In this document: piece after piece, positions 19,563-29,023 of the stretch | Position numbering within the stretch: the stretch's first letter is position 1 | Layout of the letters: every line of letters begins with the position of its first letter | Source of the DNA: JBGPQJ01 sp963709295 | Lineage (GTDB): Bacteria; Chloroflexota; Anaerolineae; Anaerolineales; Villigracilaceae | Assembly (NCBI GenBank): GCA_963709295.1 | Contig: CAVPVW010000006.1 | Location: forward strand, 1-64,000 | Direction: 5' to 3' | Length of the DNA stretch: 64,000 nt | Notes under the pieces: model-generated | What the model saw: the letters and a program-made list of their open reading frames with translations, nothing else | Databases searched by the model: none | What the model was told of the DNA's origin: nothing | Translations under genes and position numbers: made by a program

Positions 19563-20345
19563 CTATGCTGATTTATATTTTCCCAACGCAAATTGGATGA
19601 TCAGCACCTGGGTGTAAATCACCCAGCCGAGTATCAAGGTGATGAGCAGCGCACTGACATAGACCCAGGTAGGAAAGGATTGCTTTAATGGAGCAAGCGA
19701 CTCCTGGGTGGCAGCGACCTGTTCGCTTCGAGTGTCGACTTCAGATCTGGCGGTTTCAATATCATTGCTGATTTCGCCTACGGCATCTGATACTCTCTGG
19801 GCAGCGCCGGCTGAATTGTCACGTGCTTCCTGCATGCGGGCTTTGGCATTGTCGATGGAAGTATTCAGCTTTTCCACCTTGGCAGCCATGGATGTCACTG
19901 TCTCCGGATCTGGTTTTGGCAGCTCCACAAACGGAAGGCTCTCGATGAAGCTCAGTGTGTCGATGAGAGATGAGATCATCTGCTCTGCTGTGCTGAGGGC
20001 ATCTTCGATTGCGCTGATCGAATTGGTCAGTTTTTCCTCCCGCGCTGGAGGCAGCAGGACCATGACAAGTCCTTTGTCCGAGATGTTCTGGCTGAGCTGG
20101 GCGGTGGCTTCCTGGATGGCCGCCGTATCGTCTTCAAGGTTTTTCAATTCCTTGTCGATGCTTCGCAAGCCGATTTGAACAGCGCCGGCGGCTTTCTCGG
20201 CACCGGTGAGAAGCTTGGTTCCCGCTTCGATGACTTTGCTTGTCGTTGCCCAGGCGCCGATCACCCCGGCTGCGCTAAGCAGGATGACGATAGCGCACAA
20301 AATGATGGTGGTTATTGATAGAGCACGTTTGAGTGTAGGTGACAT
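19563..20345 (-). CDS. Coiled-coil protein with two transmembrane helices, function unknown
   Basis: A 260-residue protein: an N-terminal transmembrane helix (about 8-30), a long heptad-rich region (about 50-215) and a second transmembrane helix near the C-terminus (about 225-250). The topology resembles chemoreceptor ectodomains or membrane spacers, but there is no signalling domain. No family recognised. The start at 20345 has AAGGAG 9 nt upstream; a longer in-frame reading adds 12 residues without support. Confidence 0.7.
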   Translation of the reverse strand: MSPTLKRALSITTIILCAIVILLSAAGVIGAWATTSKVIEAGTKLLTGAEKAAGAVQIGLRSIDKELKNLEDDTAAIQEATAQLSQNISDKGLVMVLLPPAREEKLTNSISAIEDALSTAEQMISSLIDTLSFIESLPFVELPKPDPETVTSMAAKVEKLNTSIDNAKARMQEARDNSAGAAQRVSDAVGEISNDIETARSEVDTRSEQVAATQESLAPLKQSFPTWVYVSALLITLILGWVIYTQVLIIQFALGKYKSA

Positions 20346-20612
20346 GGAAAACTCCTTGGTTAATGGTCGGTGATTTTTCACTTCAGCAGGGTTTTACTAC
20401 ATTGGAGCCGCCTGCTGTAAATAAAGAATAGTATTTATGTAATTTTACCCCTGTCCAGTGTTTTTTTATTCAAATGCCATCCATTAATGTGCGACTTATT
20501 ATCGCATTTATAACTGTGGTATGATGACGGGCGGTGTCCGGGAAACCGGATATAAAGGCGAATCAAAATTGTTTGATACGCTAGATGTTAAAAATTGAAA
20601 AGGAGTAATAGA

Positions 20613-21578
20613 ATGTCTGTTGAATTGACGAAAAAGCCCATCATGGCTCTCTTTCTGGCAATAGTGGTCATGGCCGTGGCGATGACCGGTTGCGGAAGCA
20701 ACGAAACCGCCGCCCCCGAACCGACTGTGGTCAGCGAATCGACAATACCCACCGTCGAACCGGTCCCGGCAGCTGCAGGGGAACCCTCTGCGACGACCAT
20801 CACCGATACTTATGTTCGCACCGGTCCGGGCACGAACTATCCGGCCTACGGCATTGCCCCTGCCGGCAAATCAGCCAAAGTCCTGGGGAAGAACGGCGAT
20901 GGCACCTGGTATGCCGTTGCTCTGCCGACACAATATGTGGCGGTCGGATATGGCTGGGTGTACAGCGCAAACGTGACCGTCAGCAATATCCCGGCTGACC
21001 TGCCCATTTATTCTTCCGCCCCGCCGGCGCCCAGTGTCCCTCCGCAGGCGATCCCCACCGGCGAACCCTATGCAACTGCGCTGGATGCCGCTTATGTACG
21101 GTCCGGGCCGGATGAAATCTACCCTGCCTATGGCATCGCCCAGACGGGTGCGACCGCCCCCATCATCGGCAAGAGCACGGATGGACAGTGGTGGCAGGTG
21201 TCCCTCCCGACCTCGGTTGTGGGCGCTGGCAATGGATGGGTATCCGTTCTGTATGTTTCCGCCGTCAATGCCGAGAATGTGCCTGTCGTTCCCAACCCGC
21301 CTCTGCCGCCAGTGATCAATGTCGGCGATGTGGATACCAGCGGTCCTTATGTGACCTGCATCACGGGTGTCAATGTCCGCAGTGCGCCCAGCACGGATGC
21401 ATCTGTGTACGGCGTTGCCCCGGTAGGCGCGCGCTTCCAGGCCATTGGCGTCAGCTCGGATTACCAGTGGTACCAGGTGGCCATCCCTACCAACCTTGTA
21501 GCCGCGGGCAACGGCTGGGTGTCCGCTTCCTATGTGTATGCGGTCAATACCGGCAGCCTGCCTGTCACGAACCCGTAA
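20613..21578 (+). CDS. SH3b-repeat lipoprotein
   Basis: A 321-residue lipoprotein with lipobox AMTGC (Cys27). Three bacterial SH3 domains sit at about 62-120, 150-215 and 245-310. Each has a VRTGPGTNYPAYGIAP-like start and ends in GWVSA.YV. Such domains usually bind cell-wall peptides or glycans. AAAAGGAG lies 9 nt before the ATG at 20613. The 267-bp stretch upstream holds a TATGAT box near 20519 and a small GAAA-loop hairpin, but nothing I can name. A paralogue with the same repeats is at 39473. Confidence 0.85.
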   Translation: MSVELTKKPIMALFLAIVVMAVAMTGCGSNETAAPEPTVVSESTIPTVEPVPAAAGEPSATTITDTYVRTGPGTNYPAYGIAPAGKSAKVLGKNGDGTWYAVALPTQYVAVGYGWVYSANVTVSNIPADLPIYSSAPPAPSVPPQAIPTGEPYATALDAAYVRSGPDEIYPAYGIAQTGATAPIIGKSTDGQWWQVSLPTSVVGAGNGWVSVLYVSAVNAENVPVVPNPPLPPVINVGDVDTSGPYVTCITGVNVRSAPSTDASVYGVAPVGARFQAIGVSSDYQWYQVAIPTNLVAAGNGWVSASYVYAVNTGSLPVTNP

Positions 21579-21596
21579 CGTCCAAAGAAGTTTTTC

Positions 21597-21632
21597 ATTC
21601 CAACACCCCGTTCTCGGGGTGTTGGAATTTTA
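21597..21632 (+). terminator. Terminator after SH3b lipoprotein gene
   Basis: ATTCCAACACCCC pairs with GGGGTGTTGGAAT around GTTCTC, followed by TTTAAT. Confidence 0.85.
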
Positions 21633-21715
21633 ATGGGCGATGATTCGGCACAAGTCTTTGCCAGGGCGCTTGAGTTGAAGTAGATTGAAGGAAAACCCCT
21701 CAATACTGCCTATGT

Positions 21716-21721
21716 TATAAT
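21716..21721 (+). promoter_or_regulatory. Putative -10 box upstream of the Gmad2-META gene
   Basis: TATAAT in CTATGTTATAATC, 108 nt before the ATG at 21829. The leader is longer than usual for this window. Confidence 0.4.
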
Positions 21722-21828
21722 CGCGGAGGGGAATCAAAGCAGTCCTGAAATTCCATTAAGGCAATTCAGGTCTTTCTCGAATGAAGTAATTCCATGAACA
21801 AGCTGTTCGTTTACCAGGAAGGTGCAGC

Positions 21829-23730
21829 ATGAACGAACCTTATCCAGATGATTACCCGGCCGGTCCATCGGATGGACAACCCGCTTGGGTGAAAATCTTT
21901 GCGGTTGTGATCGGCATCGCCCTCATTGTCGTTGTGATCGGGGGGCTTGCATATGCCATCGCCAATAATCCTTCCGCCCCCGAGACCACTGCATTTGTGG
22001 ATTTGACATCCCCTTTGGATGGTTCGACTCTGGATGCCAATAATGCCATCACCGTCAGTGGTATTGCCGCTGTGCAGGGAGGCAGCCTGACGGTCCAGGC
22101 AGTGGACCAGGCTGGGGTGCTGCTGGCTCAACAAACGGTTGCAATCACCGGTACCAATACCGCTGCTGGAGATCCCGGCACATGGATTGCGCAACTTTTC
22201 GTAAATGTCCCGTTGACGACCGCCGGGAGGATTCGCGCTTATGCGGTTTCCACCACCGATGGTTCGGTGAGTGCCGAAGACAGTGTAGGGGTGACCTTCA
22301 ATCAGCCTACAGCCATACAGCCCTATATCAAGATTCAGCAGCCAGTCATCGATGCCCAATTGGATACATCCGCGCCTATCGTCGTGACCGGGGATGCCGC
22401 CGGTCTGTTCGAGGGAGGGTTGGTTGTGCAAGCCCTCGACCAAAACGGAGCCGTGCTTGCCCAGGCGCCGACCACCATCAATGCGCCGTCAGGCGGTTTG
22501 GGCATGGCCGGACAATGGTCTGTAAGTCTGACGGTTCAGGGGGCAGTCTCCGGCTCACCCGGACAGATCTATGCTTTTTCGAATTCGCCGGTGGATGGAT
22601 CCATGATCGCCCAGGACCGGGTGAATGTCAAATACACCACCTCCGTTCAGCCATTTATTATTGTGACCGAACCGGTCAATGGAGCGGTGGTCAGCAATGA
22701 TCAGCCTATCAAAGTTTCCGGGCTGGGGGCCTCTCTCCCGGGCAACCAGTTGACGGTTCAGATAAAAGATCAAAGTGGCAGCGTACTAAATCAACAGGTG
22801 ACTCCGCTCGATGCACAGGGGAACTGGACCACGATGCTGCAGGTGAATTCTGTTGCCGGAACTCCTGCGACCATCTTTGCCTTCGCAATCAACCCGGCGG
22901 ATAACAGCCTCATTGCACAAGCGACGGTCAGTGTGACGCTGGGAGTTGCGCCGACGGCTACGATTTCCTCGCAGCCAACCGGAGCACCGACCACTCCCAC
23001 GATGCCGGCGCCGTTCCCAACTGAGACGCCGCCTCCGCAGCCGACCGTGACGCCTGTCCCGACCAACGCGCCCACGCCTGCTCCCATCCCTCCCGAGGCC
23101 TCCAACTTCCTTTGGATTTTGAGTCAGATCAATGGGCAGGTCCCCGTGGCGGGCTCCCTGGTGACCCTGCAGTTCCAGGGCTACACGGTCAATGGATTCG
23201 CCGGATGCAATACCTACTCTGCATCTGTTCAATACAATAATCCCTCGATGACTTTTACAAACGTCGCCTCTGGAAAGAAAAGCTGCAGTACGCCGGCCGG
23301 TGTGATGCAGCAGGAGAGCGCTTATTTGAACACACTCTCCCTGGTCAAATCCTTCAGGATTCAGCAGGGGCAGCTCCTTTTGTTGGACCAGTCCGGGAAT
23401 TTATTGCTGGGATACCAGGCAGCAGTGATCGGGCGTATTTATGGACCGGATGGCGCTGTGATTCCTGCCGGAAGCCAGGTGTTGACCACCATTACCAATA
23501 CGACCTCAGGTGCTGTCCTTGGGAATCAGCCGCAATCCAATTTTTCGGTTTTCCCAATTCCATTTGCAGTGGCGTATAATCCCGTCAATGTGGACCCGAA
23601 CCAGTCTTATGGCATTCAGGTGATCGTTAAGGATGCCTCGGGAAACACCATTTTCACTACAAAACAGGCTTACCCGGTGATCACGCAGGGAAATCCGTCA
23701 TTTGTCGATGTGACGGTGTCTGCACCATAA
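21829..23730 (+). CDS. Membrane-anchored protein with Gmad2 repeats, META and YbaY-like domains
   Basis: A 633-residue protein with one transmembrane helix (about 20-45), then an exported portion. Three Gmad2-like Ig folds follow, each built on V..P..G..V..N..I.VSG and ending in a Q/D-rich strand. A Thr/Pro linker (about 385-420) leads to a META/HslJ-type domain with LWILSQINGQ, GFAGCNTYSA and KSCSTPAGVMQQE. A C-terminal YbaY-like sandwich begins GRIYGPDGAVIPAGS. Each domain type is known in bacteria. The combination is unusual to me. Probably an envelope stress or protein-binding factor; the function is inferred only from the domains. Confidence 0.75.
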   Translation: MNEPYPDDYPAGPSDGQPAWVKIFAVVIGIALIVVVIGGLAYAIANNPSAPETTAFVDLTSPLDGSTLDANNAITVSGIAAVQGGSLTVQAVDQAGVLLAQQTVAITGTNTAAGDPGTWIAQLFVNVPLTTAGRIRAYAVSTTDGSVSAEDSVGVTFNQPTAIQPYIKIQQPVIDAQLDTSAPIVVTGDAAGLFEGGLVVQALDQNGAVLAQAPTTINAPSGGLGMAGQWSVSLTVQGAVSGSPGQIYAFSNSPVDGSMIAQDRVNVKYTTSVQPFIIVTEPVNGAVVSNDQPIKVSGLGASLPGNQLTVQIKDQSGSVLNQQVTPLDAQGNWTTMLQVNSVAGTPATIFAFAINPADNSLIAQATVSVTLGVAPTATISSQPTGAPTTPTMPAPFPTETPPPQPTVTPVPTNAPTPAPIPPEASNFLWILSQINGQVPVAGSLVTLQFQGYTVNGFAGCNTYSASVQYNNPSMTFTNVASGKKSCSTPAGVMQQESAYLNTLSLVKSFRIQQGQLLLLDQSGNLLLGYQAAVIGRIYGPDGAVIPAGSQVLTTITNTTSGAVLGNQPQSNFSVFPIPFAVAYNPVNVDPNQSYGIQVIVKDASGNTIFTTKQAYPVITQGNPSFVDVTVSAP

Positions 23731-23749
23731 TACTCTTCAGGAGGACGAA

Positions 23750-24319
23750 ATGAGCAAGAAACCCGAACAACCCATGCAGGTGATCGTAGCAATGTATAAA
23801 GATGAGGCGACTGCGAAGAAGGCTGCAGAATCCCTTAAGAAAGCCGAAAAGAAAAAATTCCTGGACACCGAAAATGTGGCCGTGATCTTCAAGGGTTCGG
23901 ATGGAAAAATCCATTTCACCGAGACCGCTGACCGGGATGCAAAGCGCGGCGCCAAGATCGGTGCGGTGCTCGGCGGCGTGGTCGGGTTGATCGGCGGACC
24001 GGCAGGTGTCATTGCGGGTGGCGCAGCGGGTGCGGCATTATCCGGCGCCATCGCAAAACTGCATGACAGCGGGATCGCGGATGAGAACCTGCAGAACATC
24101 GGCCGCGAACTGACCGGCGGACAGGCAGCCCTGGTGATCGTCCTTGAAGAGGAGTGGGTGGATGAATTGCAAACGGTGCTGGCTGAAACGGATGCGCAAA
24201 TTGTCTCCCAGCCGTTGGATCCTGCCATCGCCAGGCAGCTGTCCAAAACAGGGATGGGTGTCTCGGGTGTCGTCCAGCAGGTGGGACTAAAGACCGTGAA
24301 AGACGCCAAGAAGAAATAA
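23750..24319 (+). CDS. DUF1269-like glycine-zipper membrane protein
   Basis: A 189-residue protein. The N-terminal ferredoxin-like part (VIVAMYKDEATAKKAAESLKK) and the central glycine-rich hydrophobic stretch (about 70-105) match DUF1269-type proteins, which often appear in stress-response sets. It lies 20 nt after the Gmad2-META gene and 20 nt before an HdeD-like gene. AGGAGG precedes the ATG. Likely one operon, 21829-24872. Precise function unknown. Confidence 0.75.
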   Translation: MSKKPEQPMQVIVAMYKDEATAKKAAESLKKAEKKKFLDTENVAVIFKGSDGKIHFTETADRDAKRGAKIGAVLGGVVGLIGGPAGVIAGGAAGAALSGAIAKLHDSGIADENLQNIGRELTGGQAALVIVLEEEWVDELQTVLAETDAQIVSQPLDPAIARQLSKTGMGVSGVVQQVGLKTVKDAKKK

Positions 24320-24338
24320 CAGCAGGCAGGTAAATCAA

Positions 24339-24872
24339 ATGGCTCAAGTGTCTTCCGCTCAAAATTCACAGAAAGGCACCCCCTGGTGGCTTGTCCTTTT
24401 ACAGGGCATCTTCGCCATCATCCTCGGGTTGCTGTTGGTATCCTCTCCCGGCATGACCACGTTGGTATTGGTCCAGTTCCTCGGCATCTACTGGTTGATC
24501 GCCGGCGTGTTCAATATTGTTGGGATGTTTCTGGACCACGCTCAATGGGGTTGGAAATTGTTCACAGGCATCCTGGGCGTCCTCGCGGGCATCCTGGTCA
24601 TCCAGCACCCTCTGTGGAGCACGGCGCTGGTTCCCACCACGCTGGTGATCATCCTCGGCGTGGTCGGATTAATTTTCGGCATCATGGGAATTGTCGCCGC
24701 CTTTCAGGGTGGTGGCTGGGGTCCGGGCATCCTGGGTGTGCTGGGAATCATCCTCGGGTTGATTCTGCTGGGCTCACCATTCGTAGGTGCGATAGCATTA
24801 CCGCTCATCCTGGGAGTTTTCGCCCTGATCGGCGGCATTGCCGCCGTGGTGCAGGCTTTTCGCATGAAGTAG
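24339..24872 (+). CDS. HdeD family membrane protein (DUF308)
   Basis: A 177-residue protein of six transmembrane helices arranged as repeated helix pairs, typical of HdeD acid-resistance proteins (WWLVLLQGIFAIILGLLLVS, then WLIAGVFNIVGMF). It closes the putative stress operon and is followed by a strong terminator. Function in this organism is inferred from the family only. Confidence 0.85.
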   Translation: MAQVSSAQNSQKGTPWWLVLLQGIFAIILGLLLVSSPGMTTLVLVQFLGIYWLIAGVFNIVGMFLDHAQWGWKLFTGILGVLAGILVIQHPLWSTALVPTTLVIILGVVGLIFGIMGIVAAFQGGGWGPGILGVLGIILGLILLGSPFVGAIALPLILGVFALIGGIAAVVQAFRMK

Positions 24873-24893
24873 TTGATACTCCAACTGATGAAA

Positions 24894-24922
24894 GCGCCCG
24901 GTCATTTGCCGGGCGTTTTTTT
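24894..24922 (+). terminator. Terminator after hdeD-like gene
   Basis: CGCCCGG pairs with CCGGGCG around a 7-nt loop, followed by seven T residues. Confidence 0.9.
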
Positions 24923-24948
24923 GTTTCTTCAATGAAATGCTATTCGTG

Positions 24949-24954
24949 TATAAT
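24949..24954 (+). promoter_or_regulatory. Putative -10 box of the Ig/PD40 protein
   Basis: TATAAT in GTGTATAATAAT, 58 nt before the ATG at 25013. No -35 match at normal spacing. Confidence 0.4.
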
Positions 24955-25012
24955 AATTTGGAAAGCTCAGCGGGGCGGTAAATGAACACTCGACAGAAAG
25001 GTTTTTGAAGCG

Positions 25013-27700
25013 ATGGAAAACAGACTCTCCCAGGTGCCCGTCGGTATCTATCTTGAAACATCGCGATATTCGGTGGTTGAAGCCAACAAGGTGGATATCC
25101 CTGTGGTGGTGGTCAACCTTGGGGAGGATGCAGAGACCGTCGAACTTGCCATTACGGGTGTGCCGGCAGGTTGGGCGTCGTTTCACGTCCCGCCGACGTT
25201 GACGCTGGCAAAAGGTGAAAGCCGGCGGATTTTCCTAAAGGTGTCGCCGCCTCCCTCCACGGCCAGTGTAGCCGGCGAGTACCTGCTGAGGATCAGGGCT
25301 TTCAGACCGGGCGCTCCTGAAAATATCAAAGAAGTGGATCTCTTCCTGCTGGTGACGGATGCCATCGAAGTGGGGGAAGTGTCCATCCTTCTCGAATCAG
25401 ACGAATATTCTGTTGCGCCGGGGGCGATCCTCGATGTTCCCTTTGTGGTTCACAACCAGGCCGAAGCCACGGGAAACTTTGAGATCACGCTGGACGGACT
25501 CCCCACAGGCTGGGCGACCATCAGCAATCCGGTCATCCTTTTGGCGGGCGGCGAACGGCGAAGTTTTTCTTTCACCATCCAGGTGCCTCCGTTCCCCCGA
25601 TCGAAAACGGGACCGATCCCCTTCAGGATACAGGCCAAGAATCAAGCCAATCCCATTCAATCCACCGAGGCGCTGGTCACGCTGATTGTTTCAGCGAATA
25701 CCGTGTCGGGGCGGATTTCTCTTATGATGGGGGCGAGCCAATTTCAGGTGGCGCCGGGCAACAAGGTGGAGATTCCCGTCGTGCTGCTCAACACAGGCGA
25801 GGAGGAAGACCTGCTCACCGTTGAGCTGGAGGGACTCCCCTCCGGGTGGGTCTCGACTTCTGCGCCGGTGAACCTGGAACCGGGCGTGTCGCGCGAAGTG
25901 ATTATTCGCGTGCAGCCGCCCTTTGCCTCCGAGAGCCGCGCCGGACGCCATCCCTTCGAAATTATCATCACCAGCAAGCTGGTTCCCGACGAGGTCACCA
26001 AAACAGAATGCGAGCTGTTCATCGCCGCATACAGTGAATTTACCGCGCATCTTACGTCCACGAGTTTTGCCACCGGTGACCGGGTGAAGATGATCGTGGC
26101 GAACAGCGGGAACACGCCGCAGACTTATGTGGTCCAGTGGTACAGCCCAGAGAACATTCTGGCGACTGAAGCCCTGGAAGTGATTCCTGCGGAACCGGGT
26201 AAATCCAAGCCGGGCACCCCGCCAACGACACGCTTTCACAAAGTCGAGCAGGTGACCCTGAAAGTCCCGCCTGCTCAGAAGGGCGAGTTGGAATTCCGCA
26301 TGCGGATGCGCCGCCAACCCCTCTTCGGCTCTCCGGAGACCTACCCGATGACCGTCGAGGTTCAGTCAGCGGAGAAAAATGCCCAATCGATCACGGCCCA
26401 GGTCAAGGGAGGCCCGCTCTTCCCGCGCTGGGTGGCTGTGGCGGCTATCATCTTTCTGCTGATTACCCTGATCGTGGGAATTGGCCTGATCGTCGCGCCG
26501 AGTCCGGAAGAGATCGCCGCGACTCAGACCTCGCAAGCCGCCACGCAATCCATGAGCATGACGGCCACAGCGATTTACGGCGGTGCTGATAGCGATTCGG
26601 ATGGTTTATCGAATGCGATCGAGCTGCAGATCGGCACCGACCCGAACTATCCCGATTCGGACAACGACCTGTTGAAGGATGGCGTCGAATATGGCACCTG
26701 CGCCAATCCGCTCAACTTCGACTCGGACCAGGACGGCCTGCTCGACGGGTTGGACCTGGACCCCTGCAATTCCCAGAATCCTGCGCTGACCGCGACTGCG
26801 TTGGCGATGCTGCCGACGTCCACTTCGATCGCGCTACCCAGTCCAACGCCGACCATCACGCCCACCATACTGCCGCCTCCACCCTTCGTGGGGGAGATGC
26901 TGTTCTCGACCAACCGCGACGGCGGCCAGCCGCAGATTTACAAGGCCAACGGCTCGACCGGGCAGACGCTGACGCGCCTAACCTTCAGCACCGGCGCGGA
27001 CGTGGGCGCGATCTGGTCCCCGGACGGGCGCAAGATCGCCTTCTCCTCGAACCGCACCGGCAACAATGAAATCTACGTGATGGACAGCAACGGCGGCAAC
27101 CTGGTCAATCTCACCAACAACCAGGCCTCGGATCAGCGCCCGGCCTGGTCCAGCGACGGCTTGTGGATCGTGTTCTCGTCCAACCGCGACGGTAACGACG
27201 AGATTTACATGATGTCTTCCGCGGACGGGGGCCAGCTCAAGAACCTGACCAATAATTCGTCCAGCGACACCATGCCGTTCTGGGGCATCCTCGGGAACTG
27301 GCTCGACCAGAAGGCGACCATCGTCTTTGTGTCCAACCGAACGGGGAATAACGACATCTACACCATGACCACCGACGGGAACAACCTGGTCAATGTGACC
27401 AACAATCCGGCCAACGACATCGCGCCGGTCATCTCGGCCAGCAACCTGATCGCCTTCACCTCCAACCGTTCCGGGAATAACGAGATATTCATCATGTCCG
27501 GCGACGGCAGCAACCCGGCCAACCTGACCAACAGCCTGTCCAATGACAGCTACCCGTTCTTCTCGCCCGATAATGCTTCGATCGCCTACACCACTGACCG
27601 AAACGGGAATGACGATATCTACATTATGAGCACGACCGGGCAGAACAATTACAACTTCACCCGCAACCCGGCGCAGGACTTCCTGCCGGCGTGGCGGTAG
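25013..27700 (+). CDS. Large membrane protein: Ig-like repeats, TM helix, TSP3 repeats, PD40 propeller
   Basis: 895 residues with no N-terminal signal peptide. Four Ig-like (NPCBM/CARDB-type) repeats fill about 1-460; three of them share GLP.GW near the middle. A single transmembrane helix lies at about 472-495. Next are thrombospondin type 3-like calcium loops (DSDSDGLSNAIEL, DSDNDLLKDG, DSDQDGLLDG) at about 520-580, a Thr/Pro linker, and a six-repeat PD40 propeller from about 620 to the end with SNR.GN.EIY.M units. With one helix, the Ig repeats would be cytosolic and the propeller outside, like the kinase at 12529. Ligand unknown. Confidence 0.8.
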   Translation: MENRLSQVPVGIYLETSRYSVVEANKVDIPVVVVNLGEDAETVELAITGVPAGWASFHVPPTLTLAKGESRRIFLKVSPPPSTASVAGEYLLRIRAFRPGAPENIKEVDLFLLVTDAIEVGEVSILLESDEYSVAPGAILDVPFVVHNQAEATGNFEITLDGLPTGWATISNPVILLAGGERRSFSFTIQVPPFPRSKTGPIPFRIQAKNQANPIQSTEALVTLIVSANTVSGRISLMMGASQFQVAPGNKVEIPVVLLNTGEEEDLLTVELEGLPSGWVSTSAPVNLEPGVSREVIIRVQPPFASESRAGRHPFEIIITSKLVPDEVTKTECELFIAAYSEFTAHLTSTSFATGDRVKMIVANSGNTPQTYVVQWYSPENILATEALEVIPAEPGKSKPGTPPTTRFHKVEQVTLKVPPAQKGELEFRMRMRRQPLFGSPETYPMTVEVQSAEKNAQSITAQVKGGPLFPRWVAVAAIIFLLITLIVGIGLIVAPSPEEIAATQTSQAATQSMSMTATAIYGGADSDSDGLSNAIELQIGTDPNYPDSDNDLLKDGVEYGTCANPLNFDSDQDGLLDGLDLDPCNSQNPALTATALAMLPTSTSIALPSPTPTITPTILPPPPFVGEMLFSTNRDGGQPQIYKANGSTGQTLTRLTFSTGADVGAIWSPDGRKIAFSSNRTGNNEIYVMDSNGGNLVNLTNNQASDQRPAWSSDGLWIVFSSNRDGNDEIYMMSSADGGQLKNLTNNSSSDTMPFWGILGNWLDQKATIVFVSNRTGNNDIYTMTTDGNNLVNVTNNPANDIAPVISASNLIAFTSNRSGNNEIFIMSGDGSNPANLTNSLSNDSYPFFSPDNASIAYTTDRNGNDDIYIMSTTGQNNYNFTRNPAQDFLPAWR

Positions 27701-27725
27701 TACGATCAGAACGAATCACTCTGGC

Positions 27726-27752
27726 GCAGGTCACGTTTCAATCGCGACCTAC
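27726..27752 (+). repeat. 27-bp palindrome, copy 2 (degenerate)
   Basis: Same element as at 2528 but with two stem mismatches and no T run after it. It begins 26 nt after the preceding stop codon. Confidence 0.75.
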
Positions 27753-27790
27753 GGTCTCAGCAATAGCGTGGCCACGGCTGAGGGATATCA

Positions 27791-28900
27791 ATGAAAGATA
27801 CCATTCTGATACTGGGGGGATACGGCAATACCGGCAGGCTGATTGTGGAGTACCTCCTGCCTGAATGCCAGGCCAACATCATCCTCGCCGGGCGCGATGG
27901 AGCCAGGGCGGAAGCATTAGCTGGTATTCTCCAGAAAAAGTATCCGGGCAGGGTGTCTGCTCTGAAGCTGGATGCCGGAGATGCCGCTGCCATGCATGCT
28001 GCGCTGGAGGGGGTCCAGCTGCTGGTGTCCGCTTCCAGCACATCGCAGTACGCGGAAGAAACGGCGCGCGCCTGCCTCGATCAGGCTGTCGATTACCTGG
28101 ACGTGCAATATTCCACGGGGAAGATAAAAGTCCTTCAATCCCTGCGCTCCCAAATGGAGCGTACCGGCCGGACCTTCATCACCGATGGCGGATTCCATCC
28201 CGGCCTGCCGGCGGCACTGGTCCGTTATGCGGCCTTGAAGTTCGACCGATTGCTCAAGGCTAATGTGGGCAGCGTGATCAAAATCGACTGGAAGCCACTC
28301 ACCTTATCACAGGCGACTGTGGACGAAATGGTCGGCGAGTTTTTCGATTACGATGCGCGTTTCTTCAAGGACGGGGAGTGGAAACGCGCCCGCATGGACA
28401 TCGTCGTGGATCACATTACCATGGATTTCGGCGCGCCGTTCGGTAAACAGAACTGCATCCCGATGACGCTGGAGGAGATGCGCGCGATCCCGCAATCCTT
28501 GCCAACGCTAAGAGAGACGGGATTCTTTGTGGGCGGTTTCAATCCCGTGACTGACTGGGTCGTCATGCCCCTGATGATGGTGGCGCTTAAAGTCTCGCCC
28601 TCCCTGAAACAGTCCATGGGCCGATTGATGGTGTGGAGCCTTAAAAAGTTCACCAAGCCGCCTTATGGCACCCGGCTGAAACTCGAAGCGGAGGGGGAGA
28701 AGGATGGAAAGCGCCAGTCTCTGAATTTGGTCCTGTCACACGACGACGGTTATGTATTTACAGCTGTGCCGGTCGTGGCGACCATCCTGCAGTGGTTGGA
28801 CGGGTCCATCCGCAAGCCGGGGTTGTTCACGCAGGGAGAGCTGGTCCAGCCGGAGCGTTTGCTCAACGATCTGCAGCGCATGGGGATTGCTGTTCAGTAG
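27791..28900 (+). CDS. Saccharopine dehydrogenase-like NAD(P)-binding protein
   Basis: A 369-residue oxidoreductase-like protein. The N-terminal Rossmann motif ILGGYGNTGRLIVEYLL is followed by SSTSQYAEETARACLDQAVDYLD and TDGGFHPGLPAALVRYA, both typical of saccharopine dehydrogenase-like proteins including trans-acting enoyl reductases. Substrate unknown. It stands between two copies of the palindromic terminator. No strong ribosome site is seen before the ATG. Confidence 0.8.
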   Translation: MKDTILILGGYGNTGRLIVEYLLPECQANIILAGRDGARAEALAGILQKKYPGRVSALKLDAGDAAAMHAALEGVQLLVSASSTSQYAEETARACLDQAVDYLDVQYSTGKIKVLQSLRSQMERTGRTFITDGGFHPGLPAALVRYAALKFDRLLKANVGSVIKIDWKPLTLSQATVDEMVGEFFDYDARFFKDGEWKRARMDIVVDHITMDFGAPFGKQNCIPMTLEEMRAIPQSLPTLRETGFFVGGFNPVTDWVVMPLMMVALKVSPSLKQSMGRLMVWSLKKFTKPPYGTRLKLEAEGEKDGKRQSLNLVLSHDDGYVFTAVPVVATILQWLDGSIRKPGLFTQGELVQPERLLNDLQRMGIAVQ

Positions 28901-28923
28901 AAAGTGTCAACGCGGACCGGTTT

Positions 28924-28960
28924 ATGGCGTAGGTCACGTTTCATACGTGACCTACGCCAT
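28924..28960 (+). repeat. 27-bp palindrome, copy 3, with extended stem
   Basis: Core palindrome at 28929-28955, identical to the others except in the loop (TTCAT). Flanking ATGGC and GCCAT extend the perfect stem to 16 bp. It starts 24 nt after the stop at 28900 and is followed by CTTTTATG, so it should terminate transcription. Confidence 0.85.
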
Positions 28961-29023
28961 CTTTTATGATGTCGGGTAGAATCAAGATACAGAAATTTAT
29001 TCGTGATAGAAGGAGAGCCCCGA

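Noticed and set aside
20500..20612. Leader of the SH3b lipoprotein gene considered as a riboswitch
   Set aside because: There is a small GAAA-loop hairpin, but no match to a known aptamer that I can defend.
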